A stretch of DNA of 64,000 bases from Agitococcus sp. (GCA_030646715.1 JAUSLJ010000042.1:186001-250000); one strand, 5' to 3'; positions 16,150 to 27,624 are shown, numbered from the stretch's first letter. The notes: generated by a model from the sequence alone, not told the origin. Numbers and translations are program-made.

Positions 16150-18831
16150 TTACCCCGTATTCCTCAACCCTGCTGCAATACCTGCAATCGTAATCATCAG
16201 CGCATGGTCGTAAATGGTGGTTTCTTGTGCTAATTCGCGCCGCCGTTTCATTAATTCAGCCTGCAACATGTGCAACGGTAAAATATACGGCGTACGCACG
16301 GTAATAGACCGTTTTAATACGGGCGATAATTCCAATAATTGTTGGCGTTCCGTGACTTTCAATAAAATACCGACCGTTTTTTCTAAACGAGCGCGTAATA
16401 AGCAACCGAGATTTTGCAATGCTGGGTCATTGGTGAGATGCGCTTCATAATAAGCAGCAATGGCAGAGTCGGATTTAGCTAAGACCATTTCCAGCATATC
16501 CAGAACCGTCTGAAAGTACGGCCAATCTTTACGCATTTCGTGAATGACTGATGTAAAACCATCATCCATTGCATTATTCAATGCGCGTCCCGTGCCTAAC
16601 CATGCGGGTAGCATCAAGCGGACTTGTGTCCACGCGAAGACCCAAGGAATAGCGCGCAACGATTCAATGCCCCCGCTCATTTGCCGACGAGCAGGACGTG
16701 AACCCAAGGGCAACATCTGTAACTCTAATTCGGGGGTGACAGTACGCAAATAACGGATAAATTCAGGCTCATCACGCACCGTTTCTTTATAAACCGTTAA
16801 TGAAGTTTGCGTCATCCGTGTCATTAGTTCACGCCATTCAGGTTTGGCGGCGGGGGGAGGCAAGAGGGTCGCCTCTAATGTCGCGGCGGCATATAACTCA
16901 AGGTTGCGAATGGCAATACCTTTCATGCCGAACTTAAAGCGAATCATTTCCCCTTGTTCAGTAACGCGGATTTTTCCTTGCACTGATTTCGGCGGTTGCG
17001 ACAATAAGGCCTGATGCGTCGGCGCACCACCCCGACTAATAGAACCGCCACGACCATGAAATAACGTCAGTTTAATGCCATGTTTTTCGGCAATCGCGGT
17101 TAAGCCTTCTTGCGCGCGATATTGCGCCCAATTAGCCGTTAAAAAGCCTGCATCTTTGGCGGAATCAGAGTAACCGATCATCACTTCTTGATGACCGTTA
17201 ATCGTCGATTTGTACCAATCAATCGACAACAAGGCATCAAGGCAAGCGGGCGCATTATCAAGGTCAGCCAAGGTTTCAAATAACGGCACGACACGTAAGG
17301 GCTGCGGCACTTCCGCTTCTTTTTGCAGCAACATCACCGCCAGTACATCACTCGCTTGCTTCGCCATTGAAATGACATAAGCACCTAAGGCATCAGACGG
17401 TTGTTGCGCTAGCATGGTAAAAGTCGCTAAGACTTCTTGTACGGTTGTAGTAAGAATAGGCGCGTTAGCATTCGCTTGTAGTTGACGAGGCAACAAAGGA
17501 CGTGGGTTGTTGAGTTCGGCCAATAAAAACGCTTGCCGTTGCGCTTCGTTTTTATCTTGATAGCGATCTAGTTTTAAGTAGTCGGTAATTGCGTCTAAGG
17601 CTTCGGTATGGCGACCCGACTCTTGGCGAATATCTAGCTTTAGTAGCTCTAAGCCAAAGCAGGCAATACGGCGGATGATATTGGTTAATTCATCATCGGC
17701 AATCGCTTGCATATTACAGGCAATCAGCGATTCATGGCATAACAATAAGGGTTGAAGGAGTTCATCGGCGGTACGATAAATATTCGTCGCTTCCAATATC
17801 TCGCCGCGTAGTCGTGCGCCCAGCCAATCTCGCGTCAAGGCGAGGCGATCACGGACTTCACGCAGTAACTCACGGTAAGGCTCGCGACAGTCCGCACCGA
17901 CGATAGCGCGTAAAGCGGGGCTACAATCCTCCATCGACAATTCTGCCCGCAGCGCATCAATATCACGCCAATACAATTCTGCGGCTTGCCAACGTGATAG
18001 TAATAACACTTCTTGCGTCACACTATGAGTGACATTGGGGTTGCCGTCACGGTCGCCACCCATCCACGAGGCAAAACGAATCGGCGCATGGGTTAAGGGC
18101 AGATGTTTGCCTGTGTGTTCAAAAACAACGGCATCAAACTCGCGTAAAAATTGGGGAATGGTGTACCACAGTGTTTGCTCAATCGTGGTAAAGCCCCATT
18201 TCGCTTCATCAACGGGCGTTGGGCGTTGCCGACGAATTTCATCGGTACGCCACGCGGCAATAATATGGCGTTTGAGTTTGGCCAGTTCATGTTGGCGTTC
18301 AATGGGGGTGAGGTGAATATAGTCTAATGCTTCTAAACACTCAGCAATATCATCGTATTTTTGAATAAGGGTACGGCGGCTAATTTCGGTGGGATGGGCA
18401 GTGAGTACCAACTCTATATCCACTTGTTGCACCGTTTGCCACAACGTATCGGCACTAATGCCTTGCGCGGCGAGGCGTGGAAAAAGCTCCCGAATAGAGC
18501 CTGGTTGCGGTGGCGCGTCAGTAATATGTTCCCATGCTCGGTGGCGGCGAATATGGTGATATTGTTCGGCGATATTGGCGAGATTCAAAAACTGGGTGAA
18601 AGCACGAGCGACAGGCAGTAGCTCATCATCGGCCAACGCCGAAAGCACTTGATTGAGTTGAAGGCTGGCTTGGTCATCGCCATCACGCGCTTGTTTGCCT
18701 AGTACCCGAATGGCTTCCACTTTGTCATAGAGTGCTTGACCGACTTGCTGACGCAAGGTTTCGCCTAAAAGACTGCCCATCAAACGGACATCATCCCTTA
18801 AGGGGGCATGAGGGTCATTGTTGGTAGTCAT
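16150..18831 (-). CDS. ppc: Phosphoenolpyruvate carboxylase
   Basis: PEPC carboxylates phosphoenolpyruvate to oxaloacetate, refilling the TCA cycle. The protein is about 893 residues, close to the usual 880-ish. It shows the catalytic His region 'VLTAHPTEISRRTL', 'MGGDRDGNPNVT', 'MIGYSDSAKDAGFL', the glycine loop 'HGRGGSISRGGAPTHQALL' and the C-terminal 'RNTG', which forms part of the allosteric site in the family. The ATG at 18831 is preferred because GGAG lies nine bases before it; an ATG at 18846 would add five residues. It is probably its own transcription unit. Confidence 0.97.
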   Translation of the reverse strand: MTTNNDPHAPLRDDVRLMGSLLGETLRQQVGQALYDKVEAIRVLGKQARDGDDQASLQLNQVLSALADDELLPVARAFTQFLNLANIAEQYHHIRRHRAWEHITDAPPQPGSIRELFPRLAAQGISADTLWQTVQQVDIELVLTAHPTEISRRTLIQKYDDIAECLEALDYIHLTPIERQHELAKLKRHIIAAWRTDEIRRQRPTPVDEAKWGFTTIEQTLWYTIPQFLREFDAVVFEHTGKHLPLTHAPIRFASWMGGDRDGNPNVTHSVTQEVLLLSRWQAAELYWRDIDALRAELSMEDCSPALRAIVGADCREPYRELLREVRDRLALTRDWLGARLRGEILEATNIYRTADELLQPLLLCHESLIACNMQAIADDELTNIIRRIACFGLELLKLDIRQESGRHTEALDAITDYLKLDRYQDKNEAQRQAFLLAELNNPRPLLPRQLQANANAPILTTTVQEVLATFTMLAQQPSDALGAYVISMAKQASDVLAVMLLQKEAEVPQPLRVVPLFETLADLDNAPACLDALLSIDWYKSTINGHQEVMIGYSDSAKDAGFLTANWAQYRAQEGLTAIAEKHGIKLTLFHGRGGSISRGGAPTHQALLSQPPKSVQGKIRVTEQGEMIRFKFGMKGIAIRNLELYAAATLEATLLPPPAAKPEWRELMTRMTQTSLTVYKETVRDEPEFIRYLRTVTPELELQMLPLGSRPARRQMSGGIESLRAIPWVFAWTQVRLMLPAWLGTGRALNNAMDDGFTSVIHEMRKDWPYFQTVLDMLEMVLAKSDSAIAAYYEAHLTNDPALQNLGCLLRARLEKTVGILLKVTERQQLLELSPVLKRSITVRTPYILPLHMLQAELMKRRRELAQETTIYDHALMITIAGIAAGLRNTG

Positions 18832-19010
18832 CACCGTTATCTCCATAAGACGCTATGGCTTGATACTAGCGGATTTATGGGGGATAACCTATCGGAAAGT
18901 CAGGATATTGTTTAGCTAAAATTAGTGCTTCACAAATGAAGTCCAAAGGCGTATAAATTGAATTATAGGCACACAAAAAGTAAGGTCTTTTCGGGTGTTT
19001 CATGTTCAAA

Positions 19011-19036
19011 GCGCATAGGAGCGCATAGGAGCGCAT
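19011..19036 (+). repeat. Short 10-bp tandem repeat in a gene leader
   Basis: GCGCATAGGA occurs twice in tandem (19011-19030), followed by a partial third unit GCGCAT. It lies 38 bases before the ATG of the lipoprotein gene, within its probable leader or promoter. Copy-number change could alter expression, but this is only a possibility. Confidence 0.6.
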
Positions 19037-19074
19037 TGAAAGGTATTGAATCAAAAATCACCATTGGAGTCATT

Positions 19075-20466
19075 ATGTTAAACAATCTACGGGTCTTAAT
19101 TTTGCCTACTCTCGTTAGCGCATCTTTGGTTATAACGGGGTGTGGTGGTGGCAGTGATGATGATGGAGCTGGTACTAGCCAACTCAGTGCGACTATTTCG
19201 GGTATTGTCACCAGCAGTGGCGGGTTGCCTGTTGGCGGTGTCACTATTACTGCAGGATCAGCGACAACGACCTCAAAAGCAGATGGTCGCTACACGCTCG
19301 CGGTTGCCCCCTCTAGTGCACTAAAAGTAGATGCCAAAAAAACGGGATTTGTAGCCACATTTGATATGGTTCCGCTATCTGCTGGGCAATCAATGCCTGT
19401 GGATTTTATGTTGCAAACTGTCGGCTCATCGAATGTGTTAGCAAATCTAACGACTACTAATGCGACTGCAAGTGATGGTAATGGCGTGGTGGTGGTTAAG
19501 TTTACTCCGAATAGTATTGTCGATGGTTCAGGCAATCCTGTTAGCAATGCAACGGTTGATGTGACCACCAATAAACCGACCGCTACCAACTACAGTGACG
19601 CTTTCCCTGGTCTATTTATTGGCACGAGAGATGGCAGCGACAAGGCTATCGAAAGTTTTGGATATGCAAATATCGACATTACTTGTGGCGGTGTCAAATG
19701 TAACTTAGCCGCTGGTAAAACCGCAGAAATTGCCATCCCTGTAGATCCAGCAGCAGACCCTAACACCGCAACTATCGAGCTATGGTCTTTAAATACTACA
19801 ACAGGCAAGTGGGTGTATGAGTCAGATGCCACTCGTGATGCCGCCGCATTACCTGTTGTCTATCGCGCTAATGTGACACATTTTTCGTCGTACAATTTGG
19901 ATCGTCCTATTACCAATAGTACAGAGTTAAAAGTCACCGTCACTAATAATAGTACTCCAGTGCCTTCGGCTGCGGTGGTAGTCAAGTCAACGAGCAGTTC
20001 GGGAGCTGTATGGGAAGGACGTGGCATTACGGGTACGGATGGGACTTATACCTTTCCCGTTATTCCACAGGGAACGGTCAGTGCGAAAGCAGTCTCTGGC
20101 AGCCTGAAAGGTGTCGGTTACGGTTACGATGTGCAGAGTGCTGGCAAAGCAACCATGACGATAGCTTTGGCACAATTAGCATCGAAGGAAATTTTCTTTT
20201 ATCGCATGGTGAGTGGTGTGAAAACTGCTGTATCTGGTGCGGCTATACAAGCTTTTGGTGAAAGCCAAGGTGGTATGGGCGGCGCTCCGTTCACTGGTTT
20301 CACAGGAGCAGATGGTAAATTGACGGTTGAGCTCATGAATAACGCCATGTTTTACATGGTGAGTGCCAATGTCAGTATTGACGGCGTGTCGTACTATGCC
20401 AGCAGCAACACGAACAGCTTTGCGGCTGTTCCCACTGAGTTAGAATTAACAACATCAGCCCAATAG
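19075..20466 (+). CDS. Secreted lipoprotein with carboxypeptidase-regulatory-like domains
   Basis: This 463-residue protein starts at the ATG at 19075 (GGAG seven bases upstream), giving a lipoprotein signal with 'LVITGC' and a following Gly/Ser/Asp-rich linker. Residues about 40-120 form a CarboxypepD_reg-like Ig fold ('ISGIVTSSGGLPVGGVTITA', 'SKADGRYTLAV'). A second such fold is visible near 290-360 ('GTDGTYTFPVIPQGTVSAKA'), and beta-rich sequence fills the rest. The two Cys in 'ITCGGVKCNL' may pair. These folds are typical of surface or periplasmic structural proteins. The function is unknown, and the in-frame extension to 18958 is rejected. Confidence 0.8.
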   Translation: MLNNLRVLILPTLVSASLVITGCGGGSDDDGAGTSQLSATISGIVTSSGGLPVGGVTITAGSATTTSKADGRYTLAVAPSSALKVDAKKTGFVATFDMVPLSAGQSMPVDFMLQTVGSSNVLANLTTTNATASDGNGVVVVKFTPNSIVDGSGNPVSNATVDVTTNKPTATNYSDAFPGLFIGTRDGSDKAIESFGYANIDITCGGVKCNLAAGKTAEIAIPVDPAADPNTATIELWSLNTTTGKWVYESDATRDAAALPVVYRANVTHFSSYNLDRPITNSTELKVTVTNNSTPVPSAAVVVKSTSSSGAVWEGRGITGTDGTYTFPVIPQGTVSAKAVSGSLKGVGYGYDVQSAGKATMTIALAQLASKEIFFYRMVSGVKTAVSGAAIQAFGESQGGMGGAPFTGFTGADGKLTVELMNNAMFYMVSANVSIDGVSYYASSNTNSFAAVPTELELTTSAQ

Positions 20467-20538
20467 TATCTATAGGCAAGGGGTAATAGCTATATTGGTA
20501 TTACCCTTTGCCAATTAAATGCCTACACAAAAGTTTCA

Positions 20539-20602
20539 CCGTACATGGTGAGCCTGTCGAACCATTAGCAGCAAACACTTCGACAAGCTCAGTGCGAACG
20601 GA
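20539..20602. repeat. Dispersed TTCGACAAGCTCAG-type inverted repeat
   Basis: The ends CCGTACATGGTGAGCCTGTCGAA and TTCGACAAGCTCAGTGCGAACGG are imperfect inverted copies around a short centre. This resembles widespread intergenic palindromes of many Gram-negative genomes. A related GAGCGGAGTCGAAGC form occurs at 32179-32232. Confidence 0.6.
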
Positions 20603-20634
20603 AAATACAAACTAACTTTTGTTGATGTACTTAA

Positions 20635-20715
20635 TTATCGACTTTTCACCCAAACCAATAACGCCAATCCGCCAAAAACCAATACAACAAACCCCAATTC
20701 AATCATCCAAAACAT
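20635..20715 (-). CDS. Possible 26-residue single-span membrane peptide
   Basis: The ATG overlaps the rsmB stop (TAATG), and the ORF encodes 26 residues: an acidic start ('MFWMIELG'), a long hydrophobic core ('FVVLVFGGLALLVWV') and a basic end ('KSR'). The hydrophobic helix with positive C-terminal residues is just long enough to span a membrane. Translational coupling and the clean hydrophobic pattern argue that it is made, but a chance ORF is possible. Confidence 0.45.
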   Translation of the reverse strand: MFWMIELGFVVLVFGGLALLVWVKSR

Positions 20716-22013
20716 TAAGCGATTTTCTCCAACAACGCATAATAAAAGCCATCACCGCCATGTACACTGGGAAATATTTGCCGTCCAACAGGCCGCGTTA
20801 CCCCCCAATCAGCATTAATCGTTATTTCGCGAGCATTAGCGGTATGGTGCAAAAACGATCCCACTTGCAATTCATTTTCTGCTTTTAACACCGAGCAAGT
20901 GGCGTATAACAAACGACCTCCAACCTTTAACGTTGGCCATAACGCCGCCAAAATCTGCGCTTGCAACGCCACCGTTTGCCCGACATCACTGGCCTTACGC
21001 AACAATTTAATATCAGGATGACGACGAATAACTCCCGTTGCCGTACAGGGTGCATCCAGCAAAATGGCATCGAATTGTAAATCTTGCGCCCATATTTGCG
21101 GTTGGCTGGCATCAGCGGTCAGTACTTGCACAAAGGGGAAATTTAGATTTAAACGTGCGAGGTTTTCGTGCATCCGTTTAACCCGTTTTTCTTCGTTATC
21201 AATCGCCAATAACTGCTGATAATCCGCTTTTTCTAACAAATGCGCCGTTTTGCCCGCAGGGGCGGCACAGGCATCCAAAACAACACTATTGGCCGCAGGG
21301 TTCAATAACACCGCCGCTAATTGTGCTGATTCATCTTGTACCGAAAAGCCTCCTTCGGCATATAATGGTAAGCTGGTGACATCACACAATTGCGTTAAAC
21401 GAATACCGACCGATGAATATTGGCAAAGTGTCGCTTCAATGTCTTGCGCCTGTAATAAGGCTAAATAATCTATCACGCTGATTTGGCGGGTATTGACCCG
21501 TAAAGTTAAATCAGCTGCTTGGTTGTTGGCGGCCATAATGTCATCGGCATGGTCTGGCCAATCTTTGCGTAATTGTTTCACCAACCATTCAGGATGGGCA
21601 TGTTGATATTTCGCTGCATTAGCGCAGAGTGATTCTTGCTCACGCTGAAAGCCCCGCAACAAGGCATTTAACAACCCAGTCGTGTGGTTATAACCGAGTT
21701 GCCGTGCCGCTTCGACGGTTTCAGCAATCGCCGCATGAGCAGGAATGCGTGTACGCAGTAACTGATAAATACCTAAGGCCAATAATGCTAATACAGGAAA
21801 ATCTTTAATCGGCTTTTTTAACAAGGGTCGAATAATGGCCTGAAAATACAGCCATTCACGCGCTGTACCATAGACTAAGTTTTGCAGCAAAGGGCGATCA
21901 CGTTCAGGGCAGCGCTCTTGCAACGGCGGTAAGATGCTACTGAGTGAGGCGTGTTGCTCAATAATCGGCGCGAGGGCTTGCGCAGCTAAAGCACGAACAT
22001 TCAGTTTGCTCAT
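20715..22013 (-). CDS. rsmB: 16S rRNA cytosine-967 C5-methyltransferase
   Basis: RsmB methylates C967 of 16S rRNA using SAM. The 432 residues contain an N-terminal NusB-like RNA-binding domain (about 1-140) and a Rossmann methyltransferase domain. SAM-site motif 'DACAAPAGKTAHLLE' (about 247; the usual second Gly of APGGK is Ala here), 'DAPCTATGVIRRHPD' and the catalytic Cys in 'LYATCSVL' are visible. Its ATG overlaps the fmt stop (ATGA), so fmt-rsmB form a coupled pair as in many gammaproteobacteria. Confidence 0.96.
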   Translation of the reverse strand: MSKLNVRALAAQALAPIIEQHASLSSILPPLQERCPERDRPLLQNLVYGTAREWLYFQAIIRPLLKKPIKDFPVLALLALGIYQLLRTRIPAHAAIAETVEAARQLGYNHTTGLLNALLRGFQREQESLCANAAKYQHAHPEWLVKQLRKDWPDHADDIMAANNQAADLTLRVNTRQISVIDYLALLQAQDIEATLCQYSSVGIRLTQLCDVTSLPLYAEGGFSVQDESAQLAAVLLNPAANSVVLDACAAPAGKTAHLLEKADYQQLLAIDNEEKRVKRMHENLARLNLNFPFVQVLTADASQPQIWAQDLQFDAILLDAPCTATGVIRRHPDIKLLRKASDVGQTVALQAQILAALWPTLKVGGRLLYATCSVLKAENELQVGSFLHHTANAREITINADWGVTRPVGRQIFPSVHGGDGFYYALLEKIA

Positions 22014-22975
22014 GCCGATTCGCCAAGTGTTGTACCGATTTGAAAGAGTTCTTTACGCGAGTTTAAAATATCAACATGGCGTAGGGCTTTGCCGTTTGGC
22101 AGTTGTAAATTATCTAAAGCGACAATACCGCCATCACCCGCCGCAACCCATAAACCTTGTTTGTCAGCACGAATAATCATGCCTGCTGGGGCAGTTGTTT
22201 TTTCACCTGTAACGATATGCGCTTGCCAAACCCGCACAATTTGACCTTGTACTTGGGTATAAGCCACAGGCCACGCATTAAAAGCACGCACAGCGCGCGT
22301 AATATCAAGAGCCGAATTTTTCCAATGAATATTGCCTTCTTCTTTGGTCAACTTGCTGGCATAGGTAGCTAAGGCTTCATCTTGGGGAATAGGCGTGAAG
22401 GGCTCATCGTTATCAATTGCTTCCAATACCGTCAGCAAGGCATCGCCACCTAAAAAAGCTAAACGGTCATGCAAGCTGGCTGAGGTGTCGTGTTCAGAAA
22501 TTGGGCAAGCCATTTTATATAACATCGCCCCTGTATCTAGACCGACATCCATTTGCATAATGGTAATGCCTGTTTCTTTATCGCCCGTCAAAATCGCCCG
22601 TTGAATCGGTGCAGCACCACGCCAGCGCGGTAATAACGAGCCGTGGACGTTAATACAGCCCAAACGTGGTGTTTCTAACACGGTTTTGGGCAAAATTAAG
22701 CCATAGGCAGCAACCACCATCAAATCAGCTTTGAGTTCGGCTAATTCCGCTTGTGCGCCACCATCACGTAAAGATAACGGCTGAAAAACAGGCAACTTCC
22801 GCGCCAATGCCAATTCTTTCACAGGGCTAGGCTTTAACTCCCGACCTCGCCCCACAGGACGATCAGGTTGAGTATAAACGCCCACGACTTCATGGTGCGT
22901 ATGTAATAAAGCGCGTAAGGATTCTGCGGCGAAGGCGGGCGTGCCTGCAAAAATAATGCGGAGCGGACTAGCCAA
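22010..22975 (-). CDS. fmt: Methionyl-tRNA formyltransferase
   Basis: Fmt formylates the initiator Met-tRNA, whose gene is also in this window. The 321 residues show the N-terminal 'LRIIFAGTPAFAAESL', the formyl-transferase core 'NVHGSLLPRWRGAAPIQRAI' with catalytic Asn and His (about 108-110), and 'GITIMQMDVGLDTGAML'. The only plausible start in the right place is TTG at 22975, with GAGG nine bases upstream. It overlaps rsmB by four bases. Confidence 0.96.
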   Translation of the reverse strand: MASPLRIIFAGTPAFAAESLRALLHTHHEVVGVYTQPDRPVGRGRELKPSPVKELALARKLPVFQPLSLRDGGAQAELAELKADLMVVAAYGLILPKTVLETPRLGCINVHGSLLPRWRGAAPIQRAILTGDKETGITIMQMDVGLDTGAMLYKMACPISEHDTSASLHDRLAFLGGDALLTVLEAIDNDEPFTPIPQDEALATYASKLTKEEGNIHWKNSALDITRAVRAFNAWPVAYTQVQGQIVRVWQAHIVTGEKTTAPAGMIIRADKQGLWVAAGDGGIVALDNLQLPNGKALRHVDILNSRKELFQIGTTLGESA

Positions 22976-22998
22976 GAAAATAAACCTCTAAAATGTGG

Positions 22999-23033
22999 AA
23001 ATCTCCCCTAGCCCCTCTTTAGGAAAGAGGGGG
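22999..23033. repeat. CCCCTCTTT-type palindromic repeat, copy B
   Basis: AATCTCCCCTAG leads into a perfect 9-bp stem CCCCTCTTT with AAAGAGGGG (23012-23020 with 23024-23032). It is the clearest member of the family and lies just upstream of fmt. Confidence 0.75.
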
Positions 23034-23101
23034 ACAGATACGCCCTCAATAACAAATAGGAGAATTAACACACTCTTATTAGCAAAAGAGATGTATTAAC
23101 T

Positions 23102-23128
23102 CCCCCTTTCTTAAAGGGGGCGGGGGGA
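23102..23128. repeat. CCCCTCTTT-type palindromic repeat, copy C
   Basis: An 8-bp stem CCCCCTTT with AAAGGGGG (23102-23109 with 23113-23120) is followed by CGGGGGGATT. It sits directly at the 3' end of def, so copies B and C bracket the fmt-def gap. Confidence 0.7.
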
Positions 23129-23635
23129 TTAAGCGTTTTGCTTTTGCTGTTTCAGCAATTTAGCTTTAATACGTTGACGTTTCAGTGACGATAAATAGTC
23201 AACAAACAATTTACCGTCTAAATGGTCTTGTTCATGTTGCAAACAAACCGCCAGTATGCCATCTGCTTCTAAGCTAAAAGACTGGCCATGCTCATTCAGA
23301 GCGGTGACAGCAACACGGGCATAGCGCTCGACAAAGTCGTAAACACTGGGCACAGACAAACAACCTTCCTCATAAGGAACAGTTTCTGTCGTCAGAGGCG
23401 TAATCACAGGATTGATAAAAACCATCGGTTGATTTTTTTCTTCGGTAATATCAATCACCAATAAACGAATATGATGATTTACTTGTGATGCAGCTAATCC
23501 AATTCCAGGTGCATCATACATCGTTTCTAGCATATCATTAGCCAGTCGGCGGATGTTATCATCCACCACCAACACAGGTTTTGCCTTCGTCCGCAAGCGC
23601 GGATCAGGGAAATGCAGAATCGGAAGTTTTGCCAT
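23129..23635 (-). CDS. def: Peptide deformylase
   Basis: This 168-residue metalloenzyme removes N-formyl groups from new proteins. All three family motifs are present: 'GIGLAASQV' (about 45), 'EEGCLSVP' with the metal-ligand Cys (about 90), and 'QHEQDHLDG' (about 132) with the two His ligands and catalytic Glu. It is followed by fmt on the same strand, but 150 bases of palindromic repeats separate them. It is divergent from the LysM protein gene. Confidence 0.97.
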   Translation of the reverse strand: MAKLPILHFPDPRLRTKAKPVLVVDDNIRRLANDMLETMYDAPGIGLAASQVNHHIRLLVIDITEEKNQPMVFINPVITPLTTETVPYEEGCLSVPSVYDFVERYARVAVTALNEHGQSFSLEADGILAVCLQHEQDHLDGKLFVDYLSSLKRQRIKAKLLKQQKQNA

Positions 23636-23798
23636 AATGCGAATTACCTGTTGTTAAATGACAACAATGCTTGCTAAGCTCTTGAGCTTGTTGTAAAAGT
23701 GCGTCTATATGAGCCGAACAATAAAACAACGGCTCTTTGCCTATTATAGCGGTCTTGTTTACTTGCGACCATAAGTCCCGCCAAGAAGGGAATTGATA

Positions 23799-24896
23799 AT
23801 GAAAAAATTGGTGTTAATTGCGTTAATGTCCACGGTTTTTGCAGCGCCATTACAGGCGGATACTCAGTCTGCTGATGTAAAAGCCAATGCTCCTGAACGA
23901 TATACGGTGAAAAAAGGCGATACCTTATGGGATATTGCCAATCGCTATTTAAAAGACGCGTGGCGTTGGCCTGAGATTTGGCAAGCGAATCAGCAAATTC
24001 GGAATCCTCATTTGATTTTTCCGGGTGATAACCTGTTGTTGTGTCATATCCAAGACCGTGCAGTGGTTGCTGTCGATGCGGGTGGCGGTTGTGAAGAGGT
24101 GATTGCTAACTTCAACAATAAAGCCTCGGTCAGTGGCGGTAACGGTCAATATAAGCTCAGTCCACAAATCCGTGTCGAAGACCTGAGCGTTGCTATTCCT
24201 GCTATTCCTTTGCAGGCCATTCGAGCCTATCTGTCTGATAGCCGTGTTATGGGTGCTGAAGACTTTGCCAAAGCCCCTTATGTGGTTTCTGGCGAAAGTA
24301 AGCGTGTCATTACAGGACAAGGCGACAAGGTTTATGTGCGTGGTACAGATATAACCTTAGGCGCAAGCTATGGTATCTTTCGTAAAGGCGTACGTTATGA
24401 TGACCCCGATACTAAAGAGTTTTTAGGTTTTGAAGCCGAAGATATTGGTGCAGGCAAAGTGACGGCTGTTTTGGACAATATTTCGACACTCGAATTGGCG
24501 CGGACGACACAAGAAGTCCGTATCGAAGACCGCATTTTTGCCAATGAAGCACGACCCGTAACCCCGATTTTTTATCCTAGTAATCCAGAAGGGGTAAAAG
24601 AGGGACGTATCATTCGTATAATGTCTTCTTTGGGAAGTGGTGGCTTAAACAGTGTAGTTGTTGTCAATCGTGGTGAGCGTGACGGTGTAAAACAAGGCCA
24701 TACTTTTGCGCTGTATCAACGCGGCGGAATAATACGTGATCGTGCTAAAGCTGACTTAGTGCGTTTACCTTCGGAACGTGCGGGTTTGGCAATGGTGTTC
24801 CGTACTTTTAACAAAGTCAGTTATGCCATTATTTTGCGAGCATCCACAACGATTACTGTCGGTGATGAGATTCGTCCGCCGATTAGTGGTGATTAA
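23799..24896 (+). CDS. LysM-domain exported protein
   Basis: This 365-residue protein has a signal peptide (1-21, ending 'PLQA') and one LysM domain near residues 34-82 ('[20 protein letters not shown]', '[20 protein letters not shown]'), which binds peptidoglycan. The remaining 280 residues match the uncharacterised proteins usually encoded between def and dprA in gammaproteobacteria. The ATG at 23799 has AGAAGGGA upstream. It is followed by a terminator before dprA. It is probably a periplasmic cell-wall-associated factor. Confidence 0.88.
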   Translation: MKKLVLIALMSTVFAAPLQADTQSADVKANAPERYTVKKGDTLWDIANRYLKDAWRWPEIWQANQQIRNPHLIFPGDNLLLCHIQDRAVVAVDAGGGCEEVIANFNNKASVSGGNGQYKLSPQIRVEDLSVAIPAIPLQAIRAYLSDSRVMGAEDFAKAPYVVSGESKRVITGQGDKVYVRGTDITLGASYGIFRKGVRYDDPDTKEFLGFEAEDIGAGKVTAVLDNISTLELARTTQEVRIEDRIFANEARPVTPIFYPSNPEGVKEGRIIRIMSSLGSGGLNSVVVVNRGERDGVKQGHTFALYQRGGIIRDRAKADLVRLPSERAGLAMVFRTFNKVSYAIILRASTTITVGDEIRPPISGD

Positions 24897-24929
24897 TTCG
24901 GTTTTTTAGTTTTTGCAGTGATCTGCATA

Positions 24930-24958
24930 AGGGCTGTCTACATAGACAGCCTTTTTTT
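24930..24958 (+). terminator. Intrinsic terminator after the LysM gene
   Basis: A stem GGCTGTCTA with TAGACAGCC (24932-24940 with 24943-24951) is followed by T7. It separates the LysM gene from dprA. Confidence 0.85.
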
Positions 24959-24986
24959 ATGGTGATGAGCAGTCAAGGAACAAGGA

Positions 24987-26131
24987 ATGATGACGGAAAA
25001 ACTGTATTTAGATTGGGTGTTTTTATGGCGATTAGTTGGGCAGTCCTCGTCGAACATGCACAAATTACTGCGTTTTTTTGGCGAACCAACGTTGGCATTA
25101 GGCGCGACCGTGTCGGATTGGCAACAAGCAGGTATTGCCGAAAAAGGATTGGCTATCTACCAAGACTGGCAAAACGGCCAAGATAAAGATATTCAGCGCG
25201 ACTTAGCCAAAGCCTTGAAAAGCATTGAACAACAACAGCAACAAGTCATTACGCTACACGATTCCCGTTATCCTCTATTGCTGAAAGAAATTCCCGATGC
25301 GCCACCGTTGTTATTTTGTCGTGGTGAAGTGTCGCAATTATCATGGCCGCAAGTGGCGATGGTCGGTAGTCGTCGGCCTAGCCAAAATGGGCTAAAACTT
25401 GCCGAACAATTTGCCACTGAGCTATCCCAACGCGGCATTGCTATTACCAGTGGTTTGGCCTTAGGCATAGATGGCGCGGCGCACTATGCGACAGTCAAAG
25501 CCAAAGGTATTACTTTAGCGGTCTTAGGCACGGGTTTAAGTGAGGTTTATCCTAAACAACATCAAACCTTAGCTGAACAAATTGTCGCTAACGATGGCGT
25601 GTTAATCAGCGAGTTTTTACCGCATACACCACCGATTAATTATCATTTTCCACGCCGTAATCGTATCATTAGCGGCTTAAGTTTAGGCGTGTTGGTGGTA
25701 GAGGCGGCCTTGCCCAGTGGCACACTCATTACCGCGCAATTAGCGGCAGATCAAAATCGAGAAGTGTGGGCCATTCCTGGTTCTATTTTTAATCCGCAAG
25801 TTAAAGGCTGCCATGCGCTCATTCGTCAAGGCGCAAAACTGGTCGAAGAAACGGCGCATATTTTAGAAGATATTGCTCCACGATTAGGGCAAGCCAAGAG
25901 CGGCCATTTTGGGGGTGTTGCGCCTATGAGTGTTAATGAACATGATGAAATTAGCCAAGAAGCACAGCAAGTATTAGCTGTTTTAGGTTGGCAAGTGCAA
26001 CATTTTGATGCACTCATTGAGCAAGGTTCATGGGATGCCGCGAGCTTGGCAGGGTGGCTAATGGAGTTGGAATTGGCAGGACGAATTGCCACTGTTTCGG
26101 GTGGTTATGAACAATTAAAAAGTGGTAGCTA

Positions 26132-26132
<1 letters not shown>
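24987..26132 (+). CDS. dprA: DNA-processing protein DprA/Smf
   Basis: DprA protects incoming single-stranded DNA and loads RecA during natural transformation. The 381 residues have an N-terminal SAM-like region, a Rossmann domain with 'MVGSRRPSQNGLKLAEQ', 'ITSGLALGIDGAAHYA', 'VLGTGLSEVYP' and 'FPRRNRIISGLS', and a C-terminal winged-helix (DML1-like) domain, 'QEAQQVLAVLGWQVQHFDAL'. The TAATG overlap with tsaC couples the two genes. Its presence is compatible with competence, but the gene is widely kept. Confidence 0.95.

Positions 26133-27623
<1,491 letters not shown>

Positions 27624-27624
<1 letters not shown>

Noticed and set aside
19011-19036. Short direct repeats as a CRISPR trace
   Set aside because: The units are contiguous with no spacers and only 10 bases long; no cas gene is present.
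20619-20888. Plus-strand 89-codon ORF over the rsmB 3' end
   Set aside because: It overlaps rsmB on the opposite strand and has no domain or ribosome-binding site.
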